From contig VIIQ02000183.1 in NCBI GenBank assembly GCA_007449985.2, positions 1 to 64,000 of the forward strand: a DNA stretch of 64,000 nt. The letters are read 5' to 3'. This DNA is from Desmodesmus armatus (taxonomy: Eukaryota; Chlorophyta; Chlorophyceae; Sphaeropleales; Scenedesmaceae). Positions 44,546 through 55,939 of the stretch are shown piece by piece. Under the pieces are notes generated by a model, which was given only the letters and a program-made list of their open reading frames with translations, had not been told where the DNA came from and did no database searches. The position numbers and the translations under genes were made by a program. Numbering within the stretch: position 1 is the stretch's first letter; the number at the start of each line of letters is the position of its first letter.

Positions 44546-45893
44546 TAACACACCAGGCACACTGATTCAGCAGCTGCCTGTGCAACTCTCATTCAATCTG
44601 GGAACCAATCAGCATGCCCACAAATGGCCATAGGAGTCCTATGATGGACAACCTCGACTTGAATGCTGCATACTTTGACAACAGCAGCAAACACTGGCAA
44701 CGAACCTGCCTCACCCCCTTCTTCGACGGTTCTGCGGACGGAACGGGAGCCCCGTGTTTGCGAAAATTATAGAAAGAGGTGCTGATCAAGCGCATGTTGA
44801 GAACATGGTCAAACTATCGTTCAGTTGTGTACATGTTAGGTCGCGTCGATTCGCATTCCAAAATCTGCCTTAAATGTAAAAGAGATGTGAGAACAAACCC
44901 AAGGCAAGATGATAGGGAAGACGAAAAGGCAGCAGGAGAAACACGCGGCGTACACAGCACAGGTCGACAATTAGCATTGGTGTATAAGGGGTCCACTGCA
45001 AACAAGAAGGGAGGAGAGGGATGCCAAGCCTAAACCGGATAGGGGGGAGGGTTCGATTGCGAAAACAGCCTAAAACGGAATGGGGGGTCACCGGCTCTTC
45101 AGCAAGGGAGACAGCAGTACCGATGACGAGCCTAAAAACCAACGGGGGGGAGGGTGTTTTGGACCGAAGAGCCTAAAACGGAGAGGGGGGGAGGGGTTTT
45201 GTAAAATCTGGCGTCCCCCTCCCCCCTTCTTAGGTTGGCGGTGGACCCCCTCATGCCCCTCTACACCAGTCTCAGTAACATGGGCAGAGTGATCGAGAGG
45301 GCTCGACAGTCACTGGCCTGGCGGGTCTCTCACCAGGGGCTTTTACAGCGCTTGTAATTAACCAGAACCATCACAAGTGACTTATGTATATTTACGGGCA
45401 TGCTTTTGCGGCCTCTCGCGGCCTGTCTTGGCACATCAGTGACTTGCGCAAGTCACTGCTGTAAGGAGCTTTCCTCAAACGGGCCGGATGCCCTGAAGAC
45501 GCCCATGATTAGGTCTTCAAAGTTACTCTGATTAGTATTGATTAGCTCGTAAGGCGCCACGCAGCGTAAGCAGCAAGCCTGCCTAGCTCAGTGACTTTCT
45601 CGTGGAGTCCTTTCAGGCCAGAAAGCACGCCATCGCGCAGACATAGTTACTCTGTACATGTTCCGTAAGGACAGGAGGTTTCCTTGTACAGAATCCGAAC
45701 CAACAGTGACCGTTGACTGGCTGGTGCCAGCGTTGAGGCTGTACCAGCTTTAATGTTGCACAACAAGTTACTTTAAGGTTGCTCAGTGACGTCTGCCGCC
45801 GATTGGCCGCGGCTTTCTCAATCACCAGCGGTTCCATCTGCATTTGAACTATCTTCCTTCCCTGCAGCGCCGATCAATGCGTAACAAGCCAGA
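44546..45893. other. Intergenic with a small minisatellite
   Basis: No gene recognised. Between 45025 and 45200 the word AGCCTAAAACGGA (or AGCCTAAACCGGA and AGCCTAAAAACCAACG) followed by a G-run occurs four times at 40-60 bp spacing. The rest is unique sequence with no open frame of note. Confidence 0.5.
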
Positions 45894-48800
45894 ATGATAC
45901 CCATACTCATACACTATCTCATTCTGGCCTCGTCACTCTCGGGGATCTTCTTAGCAGGCCCCCTGTCTCTAGTCACTGGCACCAGCAGCACAGAGCAGCT
46001 GCTGCAGAAGCATCAGCCAATCAACAGTCTGGTGCACGCACCTTATGGCTGTGGCAATCTTCCGGAAATCAGGTCTACAGCCTGGTGCGCCGCAGCAGCC
46101 GCAGCAGCCTGTGGAGGAGTGAAGGCTGTTGCTGATCTATGGACACTGCCGCTGAGGGTGGCAGGCTGCTGTGCGTGTGCCCCTTTGCTGCCCCTTCTGT
46201 GGCTGCTGTCCGTAGTAGCAGCAGCACCCTTCACGGTCACGCTGCCTGCGGCCTATGCACTGTGGGCGTTTTGCCGCTGTCTGCTGTGGCAGATTGCAAC
46301 AGACCCCAGCCCCCCCACAGCCTGCAGGAAATTCCTGGCATGGTCAGCAGCAGTGTACCTGGCATGCACCGACATCTACAAAGATGTGGTTATCTCCTGT
46401 GCAGCTGCAGTTGGACGCTGGACAGTTGACTGGCTGTGCACAGCAGCAGCTACCTTCATTGCTGTAGCATGGTTGACCCAGGGCCAAAGCCGCAGTCAGT
46501 TGCTGGATTTTGTGGTAACAGAATGGCGGTACACAGCATTTGCTGCATGGATGGCACTGTTTGGAGTCAGGGTCAAGCAGCAAGATGATGAGGGTGAGTG
46601 GCATGAGGTGCAGGAGGGGGGAGGGGGGGAGGGGGGGGGGGCACTGTGGTTGGCAGGGAGGGGGAGGGAGGGAGGGAGGGAGGGAGGGTGTGGGGCACTG
46701 TGGTTGGCAGCTAGGGGGAGGGAGGGAGGGTGTGGGGCACTGTGGATGCCAGGGCGGGGGGAAGGGAGGGTGGGGGGACAGTGGATGCCAGGGCGGGGGG
46801 GGGGGGGGCACTGTGGTTGGCAGGGCGTTATTAGTTGTAATTGCTTGCAGGAACTCTTTGAACAAGGCAAGGGCCAGGAAGTGATTGGTGCTACACATGC
46901 CATGGCACTCAACTACTATAAAAAGAAGCAAGCCAAAGAAGGCGCCAAGCAGGTTGCTCACAGCACTGCTGATAAGTTCCAGCACACGTCGCAGACCGTC
47001 CAGGCATTGGGCGTCACCCCACAGGTGCCTCAGCACACCTTCTCGGCTGTCTATTTGGTACCAGTACTGGCAGCCACTGGGCCAACACAGCAGCCTGCCA
47101 TGCAACAACCTGACCTGCCACAGCCACATGGTAAGGACCAACAAGCCCGTGTGGCAGCACAACAGAAATATGCAGCAAAGAAGGCGACCAAGAGACCAAT
47201 GCAAGGAGCGGCAACTTTGCAACCTGTCAAAAAGGTGTGTTGTACAGCATACATCATTTTCTTACTGAAGCCAACATGGCATGCCTTGTGGTTCCACACC
47301 AAAGGTTCCACACCAAAGTTGGGATGAACTTTGCACTCTAATTCATCAAAATGAAGCTGCACCGCTTGCATTAGTGGCAAGAGAGGGCAGTTGCTGGTAA
47401 TCCAAACTCATGCCCGTTGTGTGACGCAAGTAGGGTTGATGTACTACATGTTCCAGATTACATACACCTTACATGTGGACATTGCAACGTGTGCACTCAT
47501 GCCGCAGGCCAAGCCCGATGCCACCCCAACACTCACACCTGTACACACCGGGACATTGCCTGGCAACGCCAGCAACGCCAGCAACACCAACCCTGTGGCT
47601 GACTCTCACGCCTCGTTGGGGCTGGATATGTCAGACCCGGTTGTCATGGCTGCATTGGGTGTGCCTGCACCATCACTGGCCACTATGCAAGCGACCTCAC
47701 CCAGCCATGCCACCACCACACAGAACATGGACACCAACCCTGTGGCTGACCCTCACGCCTCGTTGGGGCTGGATATGTCAGACCCGGTTGTCATGGCTGC
47801 ATTGGGTGTGCCAGCACCATCACTGGCCACTATGCAAGCGACCTCACCCAGCCATGCCACCACCACACAGAACATGGACACCAACCCTGTGGCTGACTCT
47901 CACGCCTCGTTGGGGCTGGATACGTCAGATCCAGTTGTCATGGCTGCATTGGGTGTGCCTGCACCATCACTGGCCACTATGCAAGCGACCTCACCCAGCC
48001 ATGCCACCACCACACAGAACACGGACACCAACCCTGTGGCTGACTCTCACGCCTCGTTGGGGCTTGATACGTCACACCCAGCTGTCATGGCTGCATTGGG
48101 TGTGCCAGCACCATCACTGGCGACTATGCATACATCATCATTCAGCCATGCCACCACGACACAGGTGATCACTAAGAGAAAGTCATGTTGTTCCCGTTGC
48201 GATCACACACACCCTCTCACAACTTGCGGCATGCATGTGACATGCATGCACGCCACTATGTAAGCATTTTTTTACACCCTCACAACATTATCCGTGTTTG
48301 AATGCAGGGAGTGCAGCAAACATATAACATGGATGCCATGAATGATGCTGGACCCAACACCAACAGCCAGCATGTACCAACAGAAGTGAGTGGCGTGGAC
48401 ACCAATGCCACTGGAATAGGCGCACAAGCACTACATGTGAGTATGCGAACCTGCTGGTGATTGCGGCGAGTTGCATGTCACAGAGGGTTGGTCCTGCGCG
48501 CAAACATGGATTGTGTGCCACAAGTGCCAAAGCCAACATGTTGCCACCAATTAATCCCTTGTTGTGTGCGCAATGCAGGGTGTTGCTGATGCGCCAAGGC
48601 CAGGGTACAATCCTCAACCACACCGCAACCGCCGTGGTGGCAAAGGCACACCCAAAGTGTGCAGCAACTGTCATTTTTTGGCCAAGCAACCCCATCACTA
48701 TGAAGATGCAACGAGGATTGGTGTTGGCCCCAACATGTGTGTTTGGCAACAATGCCCTGCCAAAGCAGGCATGGATTACAAGTGCTCAATGAAGGGTTGC

Positions 48801-48923
48801 AAATGCTATGAACCAGACCCAAGCAAGGTTTGGGCACACCGGCAGCAGAAACTCCAAGCAGCCAAGTTGGCAGCAGAGCAGCTCCTTAATCAAACACCAG
48901 GCCTTGGCCAGCCCGCTGAGTAG
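45894..48923 (+). CDS. Unrecognised gene: membrane N-terminus, 49-residue repeats, Cys-rich C-terminus
   Basis: Proposed exons: 45894 to about 46571 or 46593, about 46851-47234, 47508-48164, 48308-48436 and 48579-48923 (TAG). The last four are joined by clean phase-0 GT-AG introns. The first junction is uncertain: the best donor (GTGAGT at 46594) is out of phase, while GTCAAG at 46572 is in phase. Exon 1 is rich in Ala, Cys and Leu with several hydrophobic spans (near residues 5-24, 85-130, 185-200 and 212-226). Exon 2 is soluble and basic (YYKKKQAKEGAKQ). Exon 3 holds four tandem 49-residue repeats (VADSHASLGLDMSDPVVMAA and relatives). The final exon has RNRRGGKGTPKVCSNCHFLA and MCVWQQCPAKAG with further Cys pairs and a coiled-coil-like end, suggesting a metal-binding fold. 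Two genes rather than one, or a transposon-borne protein, are possible. I do not recognise the family. Confidence 0.55.
46594..46830 (+). repeat. G-rich minisatellite in an intron
   Basis: Five imperfect units of 45-65 bp with core GCACTGTGGTTGGCAG or ACAGTGGATGCCAGGGCG, separated by GGGAGGGAGGG runs. These could form G-quadruplex structures on this strand. It fills most of the first intron of the unrecognised gene. Confidence 0.85.
47584..48164 (+). repeat. 147-bp coding tandem repeat, four copies
   Basis: ACACCAACCCTGTGGCTGAC recurs at 47584, 47731, 47878 and 48025, exactly 147 bp (49 codons) apart. Substitutions keep the frame open (for example DMSDPVV versus DTSHPAV), and no copy has an indel. 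The array sits within one exon and ends at its splice donor. Confidence 0.95.
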
Positions 48924-50090
48924 GGTCATGTGCAGCCGCAACGTCATGCCGTTGTGTGTTGTTGACTTGGTGCCCCGGTGTAACAGAATGGGTGGACAAA
49001 CCAATGAAGGAGAACAAGGTGTTGCGAAGTATCCATTCAATATGATTAGAAATGAAAGCTCAGCTTGCATCGATCATGGACAAAGCAAGCATCAAAGGCC
49101 CGCTCCTGATCGCTGCGTTGACTGTTGAGACGGCGGGAAAGGCCACATAGTACATCCTGCGGTGAGCTGAAACTTTCGTTCCCTACTTTCTAGCATATGC
49201 AACCTCCAGGCAACTCGCCTTTAGTTGCTGAAGGCTGCACTTCGCAGGACGCGGCCATCAACACAGAAAGATTGCTTTACAAAACTTTTGCAAGAAGGGT
49301 TTGGAGGCATGGTGTGACCAGGCGCACAAACGAAACTTTCCCGCCACCCTGACAGCCTTCTCCCTCCCCTCCCCCTTTCCCCCCTTCCCTCCCCCCTCTT
49401 CTCCCTTTCTTTTCATTTGTTGCAAAATTTCGGCGCGCGCTAGCGCGCGCGCCAAAAAATTTCACTCTTTCCCTCCTTTTTTTCACTCTCTCTATGGACC
49501 CCGGCCCCTCATGGGCCCAGAGTGGGTAGAATGCCAGAATGCAGGAGGAGGGGGGGTTGTTCGATGGACTTAGAAAAAATGTGCTTTGGCTTGGGCTGAC
49601 AGGCTCAGAATTCTGGCCAAACTCTGGCCCTGTACTACGCGCATGTTCTGGGCACTGATCTGGAAACGTCTGAGAGGGGGTTGTCCTCTTATGGTGGTCA
49701 CCTGGCAAAGCGCTGACAAGACGGCAAACAAAGTCTTTGTGTTGGTGGTGGTCATCTGTGGTGATCATTTAATTGAGTGAGCAGCATGCCACCATGTGCT
49801 GTTTGGGGTCCCAGCCCTGAAGGCAGCTTGGTAAACAATGTGATGGCCAGCATGCCAGGTTATGCTGTGCTGCACCACAGCCATGCTGTAAAGGTCACCT
49901 TGAGTAGTACTGAAGATTTACAGTTGCAGCAACACCTCTAGAGGGTGCGTTGTGCTGGGCCTGTCATGCGCCCAGCAGTCCATGAACAAGCAGATGCTTG
50001 CCTTTTGATTAGGTTGTCCCAAGCATAATACACATCCTGCAGCTTAGCGGGGATGGGCAAGTGATGTTCAAAGTTCACACGCTCCAAAGG
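48924..50090. other. Intergenic, no gene recognised
   Basis: Contains a pyrimidine-rich stretch (49362-49420), the perfect palindrome at 49433-49450 and a G8 run near 49551. Frames up to 163 codons on the minus strand are by-products of the pyrimidine tract. Confidence 0.5.
49433..49450. other. Perfect 18-bp GC palindrome
   Basis: GCGCGCGCTAGCGCGCGC is its own reverse complement and is flanked by A/T-rich sequence on both sides (AAAATTTCG before, CCAAAAAATTTC after). Alternating purine-pyrimidine sequence of this kind can adopt Z-DNA or a cruciform. Confidence 0.8.
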
Positions 50091-52500
50091 GGGTGTATCG
50101 GATTCTTTCTTTCCTTTTTTCACTCACAAGTCTTACTAGCTTGATTCACAGTGTGGTGATGATGTGCAAGACTTTGATAACGCTGATTCATGAACGTGGG
50201 GCACCTGAGGGGGAGGAGGGGGGGGGGGATAAAATGCTGTCCCATGCAGCAACACACATTATGCAATTCACCAACAAGCCGGGTACCAACAAGCCGGGTA
50301 CGTGGCAGTCCCGTTGTCACAAGCTGTCGTTGGCCGCATCAATGAACCCTTGGCCGCGCGGGTGGTCAAGGGTTGTCCAGGCACGGTTAGGGCCTGTTCG
50401 CCTTGCGGCCAAGGGCCGACCACACCCCGGCCAAGCCCCCGACCATAGCCGATCATACCCCCTTCGGCATAGTGGAAGGCACTGAACACGGGGCACATGG
50501 GGGGGGGGAATGCTGTCCCAAGGGTGGATGCACATCATTCAGTTTAGCGTGGAAAGGCATGTTCTCTGCATTCACTCACAAGCCCTACCAGCTGGATATA
50601 CTGTTACTTCTACTGTTACTGTTACATGGTCCAGGCTGAGCCTGAACACCCTGTAGGGAGCCAACGAGGCTCATGAGGCATCAGCATCATAGAACGCATC
50701 TGAATAGGCATCGTAGTACTCCTTTGAGAATGCACTGACGAACATGTCGGAAGCGTCGGGGCCAACCCATCCTCAGCAACACCCATGAGGGTATCAGCTT
50801 CCTCAGCTGATAGCCCGTCAGCAAGTAAAACCTCCAATGGAGGGTTGGACCACCGACGCTGGCCACACTCACGCAGAAAGGCACCAACACGACGGGCAGG
50901 CTGGTGCATGAAGGACCGCAACTGGGTTGCAGACACAATGCATGGGAGCTCCCGCCATCCACCAAAGTCCATCCATTGATGCGAGCGTTTCAAAACACAC
51001 TCAGCAATCATGTGCATCTCATCTCCTACTCCCTGATGACAGAAACGGCACAACCTATCAGCACGGGCAATACTAGCAGCAGGACCCGAAGCAGAGCGGG
51101 ACTGGAACTTAGCGGTGGCAATATCAAGATCATGGGCACCTAGTCTGAAACCGGCAAGGGCTCTAACACACTCACGGGACATGGGGGCTGTGTGGCGCAC
51201 CTAGTCTGGGCTGTCAGACCACCGCCGACAATTTAAGCTGCAGAAAGGATTGAACTCAGAACCACCTTCAACAGCACCTTATACAAGAGGTGATGATGTG
51301 CAAGGCTCGGGTGGCACTGAACATGGGGTGCATGGGGGAGGGGAGGTGGGGTGTAAATGCTGTCCAAGCATAAATGCTCGTCGTGCATTAGCCTGGAGGA
51401 GCATGTGCTGTGCATTCACTCACAAGCCCTAGCTTGATATACAGTGTGCTGTTGATGTGCAAGACTTCGATGGCACTGAACACTGGGGGGGGGGGGTAGA
51501 TATGCTGTCCCAAGCATGAATACACATCATGCAGTTTAGCAGGGATGAGCAAGTGTTGTGCATTCACTCACAAGCCCTACTAGCTTGACTTACAGTGTGG
51601 GGTGGTGATGTGCCAAAGTCTGGTGGGGCTGACTGCGGGCCCCGCATGGCATGGGAAGGGGGGGGGGGGATGCTGTCCCAAGCTTTGATACACATCCTGC
51701 AACTTAGCGTCAAGGGACCTGCGGTGTGCATTCCCTCACAAGCTTTAGCAGCTTGTAGTACAGTGTGGTGATGATGTGCAAGACTTTGGTGGAGCTGATT
51801 GTCCGCAAAATGAAGGGGGGGGGTGAAATGTCCTAAGCATTGACGCACATCATGCAATTTAGCGTGGATGAGCATGTGCTGTGCATTCACTCACGAGCTC
51901 TACTAGCTTGAAATACAGTGTCACACAAATACAGTGCTGATGGTTGACGAGACTATTGGTGGAGCAGAATGTGGGGCATGGGGACGGAGGGGGTGGGTGT
52001 GAAATGCTGTCCCAAGCATGAATGCACAACTTGCAATTTAGCGTGGATTGGTGTGTGTTATGCATTCACTCGCAAGCTCTAGGAGCTTGAAATCAGTGTG
52101 GTGTTGATGTCCAAAACAATTGTTGAGCTGAATGCTGAGCGATACTGGGGGTGCGGGAAGGGGGGAGGGGCCCCAGTGGGAGAGTAACTCTGCCTCAATG
52201 TCCACACAAGCGGTCTGCTGTTCAGCGAGTTTCTGTTTTGGGTTGGCGAGCAACCAGCTTGAAGCTCTAGCCACATGGACACCACTGTGGTGGTGATGTG
52301 GGTGTCTGTGATGGCGCTGAACCTAGGCATAAGCCCGGGGGAGATGTTTTGGGCGGCAAAATGCTGTTGCAAGCATAAAAGCACACCCAATTGAGCGTGG
52401 AAGGTGTGTGCTTTGTATCCGCTTGCAAGCTCTTATAGCTTGAAATGCAGTGTGGTGTTGATGTGCTACCTGAATGCAGTTGGGTTGATAGGTTGCTCTG
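50091..52500 (-). repeat. Satellite array C, inverted relative to A and B
   Basis: On the minus strand, monomers match satellites A/B: AGTGAATGCACAGCACA, TTGCATGATGTGTAT-type blocks, CACCACACTGTA and CTTGTGAGTGAATG, each ending in poly-C (poly-G on plus). Clear monomers lie at 50110-50290, 50470-50610 and 51285-52500. They are more diverged than in A or B and no fixed higher-order period is seen. The array is interrupted by a LINE fragment (50611-51200) and by about 190 bp of unrelated GC-rich sequence (50290-50475) that begins with a doubled ACCAACAAGCCGGGT. Confidence 0.85.
50611..51200 (-). mobile_element. 5'-truncated LINE (non-LTR retrotransposon) insertion
   Basis: A minus-strand frame of about 190 codons encodes the C-terminal end of a LINE ORF2. 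The segment CRFCHQGVGDEMHMIAEC has the CCHC spacing (C-x2-C-x8-H-x4-C) found after the reverse transcriptase domain of L1-like elements. No reverse transcriptase catalytic motif is present, so the element is 5'-truncated, as usual for target-primed insertion. Its 3' end reads TTCAGGCTCAGCCTGGACCA then TGTAACAGTAACAG, a short repeat tail, and directly meets satellite sequence. The 5' boundary lies between 51200 and 51285. Confidence 0.72.
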
Positions 52501-52531
52501 CTGAGCAGATCCATCGGCTGCTTGTTTTCAG

Positions 52532-53739
52532 AACCAACATTGCGCCTTGTCAACACCAGCACCTTTACTCACATCACTGGCTGCTTGTTGCAACACAGTG
52601 AGATCGGCTCAGTGTTCCACGCACAAGCTGCTGCTATGGCTGCAGCTTTAAAGATGGGGCGTGTGTTTGTTGAGGCACCTGGACACTTCCTGACAAGCAC
52701 GCCTTATTGTGGAGACAGCAACACTTTAACTCTTGCTACTTTATGCCCCTCAGCAAACTGCACACTCCAGTCTGCTGGGCTAACAGAGCAGGACCTGAAG
52801 GCAGCCCCGACACTCACAACTGCCAGTCTGGCAGAGTTCCATGCATCACATCCAGCGTCACCACGCGTAGTGGCTATTAGTGCACAGGCGCACTTGGTGC
52901 GTGCCCTCACACCGTCCCTCTTCAAAGACATTTTGGACAGTGTGGGGCTGGCGGAGGCTAGGAGATACTGGTGGTGGCGCGCACAGGCAGTTGCGTACAT
53001 GTCAAGTTGAGACCCAATCAGCGCACACGGACTGAACTAGCCAAGCGCAGGAAGGAGAAGCTACAAGGAGCACCCCTGCAAGGTGGTTGCATCAGTCTGT
53101 ATGTGCGCCATGGAGATAAGGGTGTTGAAGCCAAGGTTTGGGAGGATGCTGCTTATGATTCTGCAACTGAGCAGCTGCGGCAAATATACTCCAGCCTGAC
53201 ACGCCAGGTGTTTCTGAGCACAGAAGACCCTGCAACTGTGGAATTCTTCACATCGTCAGCTCGCAACTGGAGCACCACCTTCGTCAACATGAAACGAAAG
53301 TGAGAGTGACTGGTTGGGTATGATTTCGCAAAATTGGGTGTTGAGGTCGCAGCACAAAGGTCAGCTGCCAGAGGTGCTTGGTATTACTGTTTGTTGCTGG
53401 TGCCAGGCAGTGTGAGCATATGCTGACTGGTTGAGATTGGCATCAATGGTGCTATGAGCCAGACTCCTACATTGTTTATTCATGTTGCGCTCTGTTGAAC
53501 CTTTGTTCATGATCTGCAGGCCTGATCGGGGTGTCAGCAATCGGGCTTACATGGCACAGCATGGCTACAGTGAGGAGGTGCTAGACTGCCTGCTCAACCT
53601 GGACCTCAGTCTATCGTGTGATGGCTTTGTGGCCTCGTTCTATTCCAACTGGTCACGTCTCATTGAGTTGAGGGCAACAGTGCGTTGCAAGGCCCACAGA
53701 GTGTTCTTGGATGTTGATGCCGAGCCCAGGGCGGCTTAG
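52532..53739 (+). pseudogene. GT23 / FUT8-like fucosyltransferase-like gene, frameshifted and probably 5'-incomplete
   Basis: Two recognisable exons: 52532-53299 and 53520-53739, joined as MKRKPDRGVSNRAYM. Features of the alpha-1,6-fucosyltransferase family: an N-terminal IGSVFHAQAAAMAAALKMGR helix region, TPYCGDSNT with spaced cysteines, RAQAVAYM and LRPNQRTRTELAK, the donor-binding ISLYVRHGDKGVEAK (compare HVRRTDK in FUT8), VFLSTEDPATVEFF, and the C-terminal SCDGFVASFYSNWSRLI. A one-base loss at about 53003-53008, between AYM and LRPN, breaks the frame and leaves a TGA. No start codon, signal anchor or upstream exon is identifiable: satellite C lies immediately upstream, so the 5' part is either lost or very distant. 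A draft-sequence error could explain the frameshift. Confidence 0.7.
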
Positions 53740-54946
53740 ATCTTAACTGGTGACTGGTGGCACATTTTTCTGTCTGGAAATGACAGGGTGTGGTGTTGTG
53801 GGGATGTCGGCAGCCCACCCCTCCCTTCAGCTGATTGAGATTGTGAGCTGACATTGCTCTGTACTCCTGCACCAGCGGCTGGACCCTTTGTCCATAACAT
53901 TGGCATTGCAAGGCGTAGCAGGCTCCTTTCAGGGTGATTGAGTTACGTCATGCATGTGCTTTGCGTGCTTGTATTCCAGGTTTGGGTATGGAATTCTGGT
54001 GATCTGGGGTGGGCATTAGCGTGGCCTGGACAGTCAACAGGGAAAAGCCGTTGTGCACTGCTGACGGTTCGACTGCCTGAAGTTAGCTTGGCTATTTCAG
54101 GCAGGCTAGGACCTTCTTGCACTCAGTAGCAGTGAGCTTGGTGGTTGCGATTTGCAACTGAGCTAGTTTGGAGAACGTTTTTCTCCCGCCCATCCCGCCC
54201 TCTTTGTGTTCCCTACCTGTTTTGATGTCAGGCAGGGAGGAGGCTTGGCAGTGGCCTTCTGCCACTGCGAATTGGGTCTGAGTGCAGTAGGGTAGCAGCC
54301 CTGGGAATGGCCTTGCCGAGCCAGGGCTGCACCCTGCACAACTTCCCCCTTGTTCTTTCAGAAGCTGTGCCCACCTTGTTGGTGCCAGATTACCTTGGAG
54401 ACCCCCTGGTGTTTGAGCAGAGTGTGTTTATGCCCTCTTGTTTCCAATATCACTTCTCATGTCTGGATGTTTGTCTTGTAATCGAGGTAGTCACTCAGAG
54501 TGTGGTCACTTGCAGTGACGAAGGTGGCTCCTAGGCCAACACTGTGCTTCAAAGCAGTGTGTGTAACAGCAGCACGTTGGTTTGGGTGGCCACGCCCTCT
54601 TGACCACAGATCTGATGTCTGTGAGTCTAGCTTGTCCGCGCTTGCCAGGGCCCTTCGCGCACGCTTAACTCCGCACAATACAAACTCGCGCAACCAGTTT
54701 AGCTTAGCGGTGCACCCAGATGCACCCAGATTCACGCGACGTTCAAGAATCTGAACGGACGTTTGGGAAAGGCATTGGACCGGCCAGCTGACTGTGGTGC
54801 CCTACCTCCTCTTACCAACCCATTACAATTGTATGAACTAGACTAACGTGTGCCCGTTGGTTCCCCACTACGATCCCAGCAGCTACTGTTCCCCACCAGC
54901 TTCCGGACCCCAATACTCTTCTTTTAGATATTGAGCACAAACCGGT
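53740..54946. other. Intergenic / promoter region, no gene recognised
   Basis: No family motif in any frame. The last 100 bases are the upstream flank of the intact glycosyltransferase and share a block with 7963-8040 (inverted). A TGCACCCAGAT duplication lies at 54708-54731. Confidence 0.5.
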
Positions 54947-55939
54947 ATGGTTGGTGCAACAGTACTTCGGGTGCATGGAGTCCGACGTCGTGCTGTTGAT
55001 ACAACGTTGGTGGGTTTAATCATCGTGGTCTGCCTGTTTCAGACGTGGTTCATTAAGACAAATGTCACAGCACATAGCTGGAGTCATCATGACTCCGACG
55101 CATCAAAGGGTTTTCATCCCATTTTTGTTGTGGGGATTAGTTCTGGCCACAGACCAGGAAACTACAACTACATCGCACCAACACTTCGCAACCTCAGCTG
55201 TGGCCTGCGGTCATCAAAGGTTGCCTACCCTCGTGTGGTCTTGTTCAACGCGGAGGTTCCAGCAACCCAACATACAGCTCTGCTGTCGATGAGGAATGAC
55301 CCAGTTTGGCATGATCTGCAACGGAGAGGGCTGATGACCAGGTCAAACAAAGTTATGCATGCAGCCTTGTTGGCAGCCAACTCCAGTGGCCTGCCACCCT
55401 CATTTGGTGATTCACCTGACCGCATCTGGTGGCGATCAAAAGAAGCCCTTGACACCGCGTCTACAATAGAAGCAGCACTGCAGGCAGACTCCAAGGCAAG
55501 CTACTACATACACTTGCAAGATGACATTCGACTGGCAGGGGGATTTATTGATAAACTTCAGATGTTTCTTTTTAATTTGCCAGAACACCAACGGGCGCGG
55601 GACTTTATCAGCATGTACTCCTCTGGCGATCATGGTCGGAGCGCATCCTACATGAATGCTGGGAACGCATCCTACGCAAAAAAGCCTGGGACGCCTGTGG
55701 GCATGGTTGCATTCTGTATGCCAAGGGAGCTGGCACAGGGCTTAGCAAAGTATGTTCGGCAAATGTTTCTTACAAAGCCCGTTGATTGGCTGATGGAGGA
55801 TTACAGAGAGCTGCAAAGATGCAATGAGCATGTCATTGTGCCGAACCTTGTGCAGCATGAGGGCGGGCAGAGCACCTTTGCTGGAAAGACTTATGACTTG
55901 TCACGCGGCTCGGCCACATTCATGCCAGACGGCTGTTGA
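54947..55939 (+). CDS. MGAT4-like (GT54-type) glycosyltransferase, intact copy
   Basis: Single-exon frame of 330 residues. Basic N-terminus (RVHGVRRR), a membrane anchor at about residues 18-36 and a lumenal catalytic domain: a type II Golgi protein. Family signs are VVGISSGHRPGNYNY at 61-75, DRIWWRSKEALDT at 158-170, the acidic LQDDI motif at 190-194, presumably binding the metal-nucleotide donor, and KPVDWLMEDYRELQ at 277-290, which parallels the PCDWLLD region of N-acetylglucosaminyltransferase IV. Sequons occur at N39 and N82. Two further copies lie in the window: a close broken one (9830-10786) and a diverged partial one at the right edge. The exact sugar and acceptor cannot be read from the sequence. 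The start chosen matches the broken copy, where homology begins at the same ATG. Confidence 0.83.
   Translation: MVGATVLRVHGVRRRAVDTTLVGLIIVVCLFQTWFIKTNVTAHSWSHHDSDASKGFHPIFVVGISSGHRPGNYNYIAPTLRNLSCGLRSSKVAYPRVVLFNAEVPATQHTALLSMRNDPVWHDLQRRGLMTRSNKVMHAALLAANSSGLPPSFGDSPDRIWWRSKEALDTASTIEAALQADSKASYYIHLQDDIRLAGGFIDKLQMFLFNLPEHQRARDFISMYSSGDHGRSASYMNAGNASYAKKPGTPVGMVAFCMPRELAQGLAKYVRQMFLTKPVDWLMEDYRELQRCNEHVIVPNLVQHEGGQSTFAGKTYDLSRGSATFMPDGC

Noticed and set aside
45025..45200. Telomere or interstitial telomeric repeat
   Set aside because: CCTAAA words are 40-60 bp apart and separated by unrelated sequence; no tandem TTTAGGG or TTTTAGGG.
47473..48168. 231-codon alternative frame over the 147-bp repeats
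   Set aside because: Alternate frame of the same tandem repeat; the chosen frame is the one joined by phase-0 introns to flanking exons.
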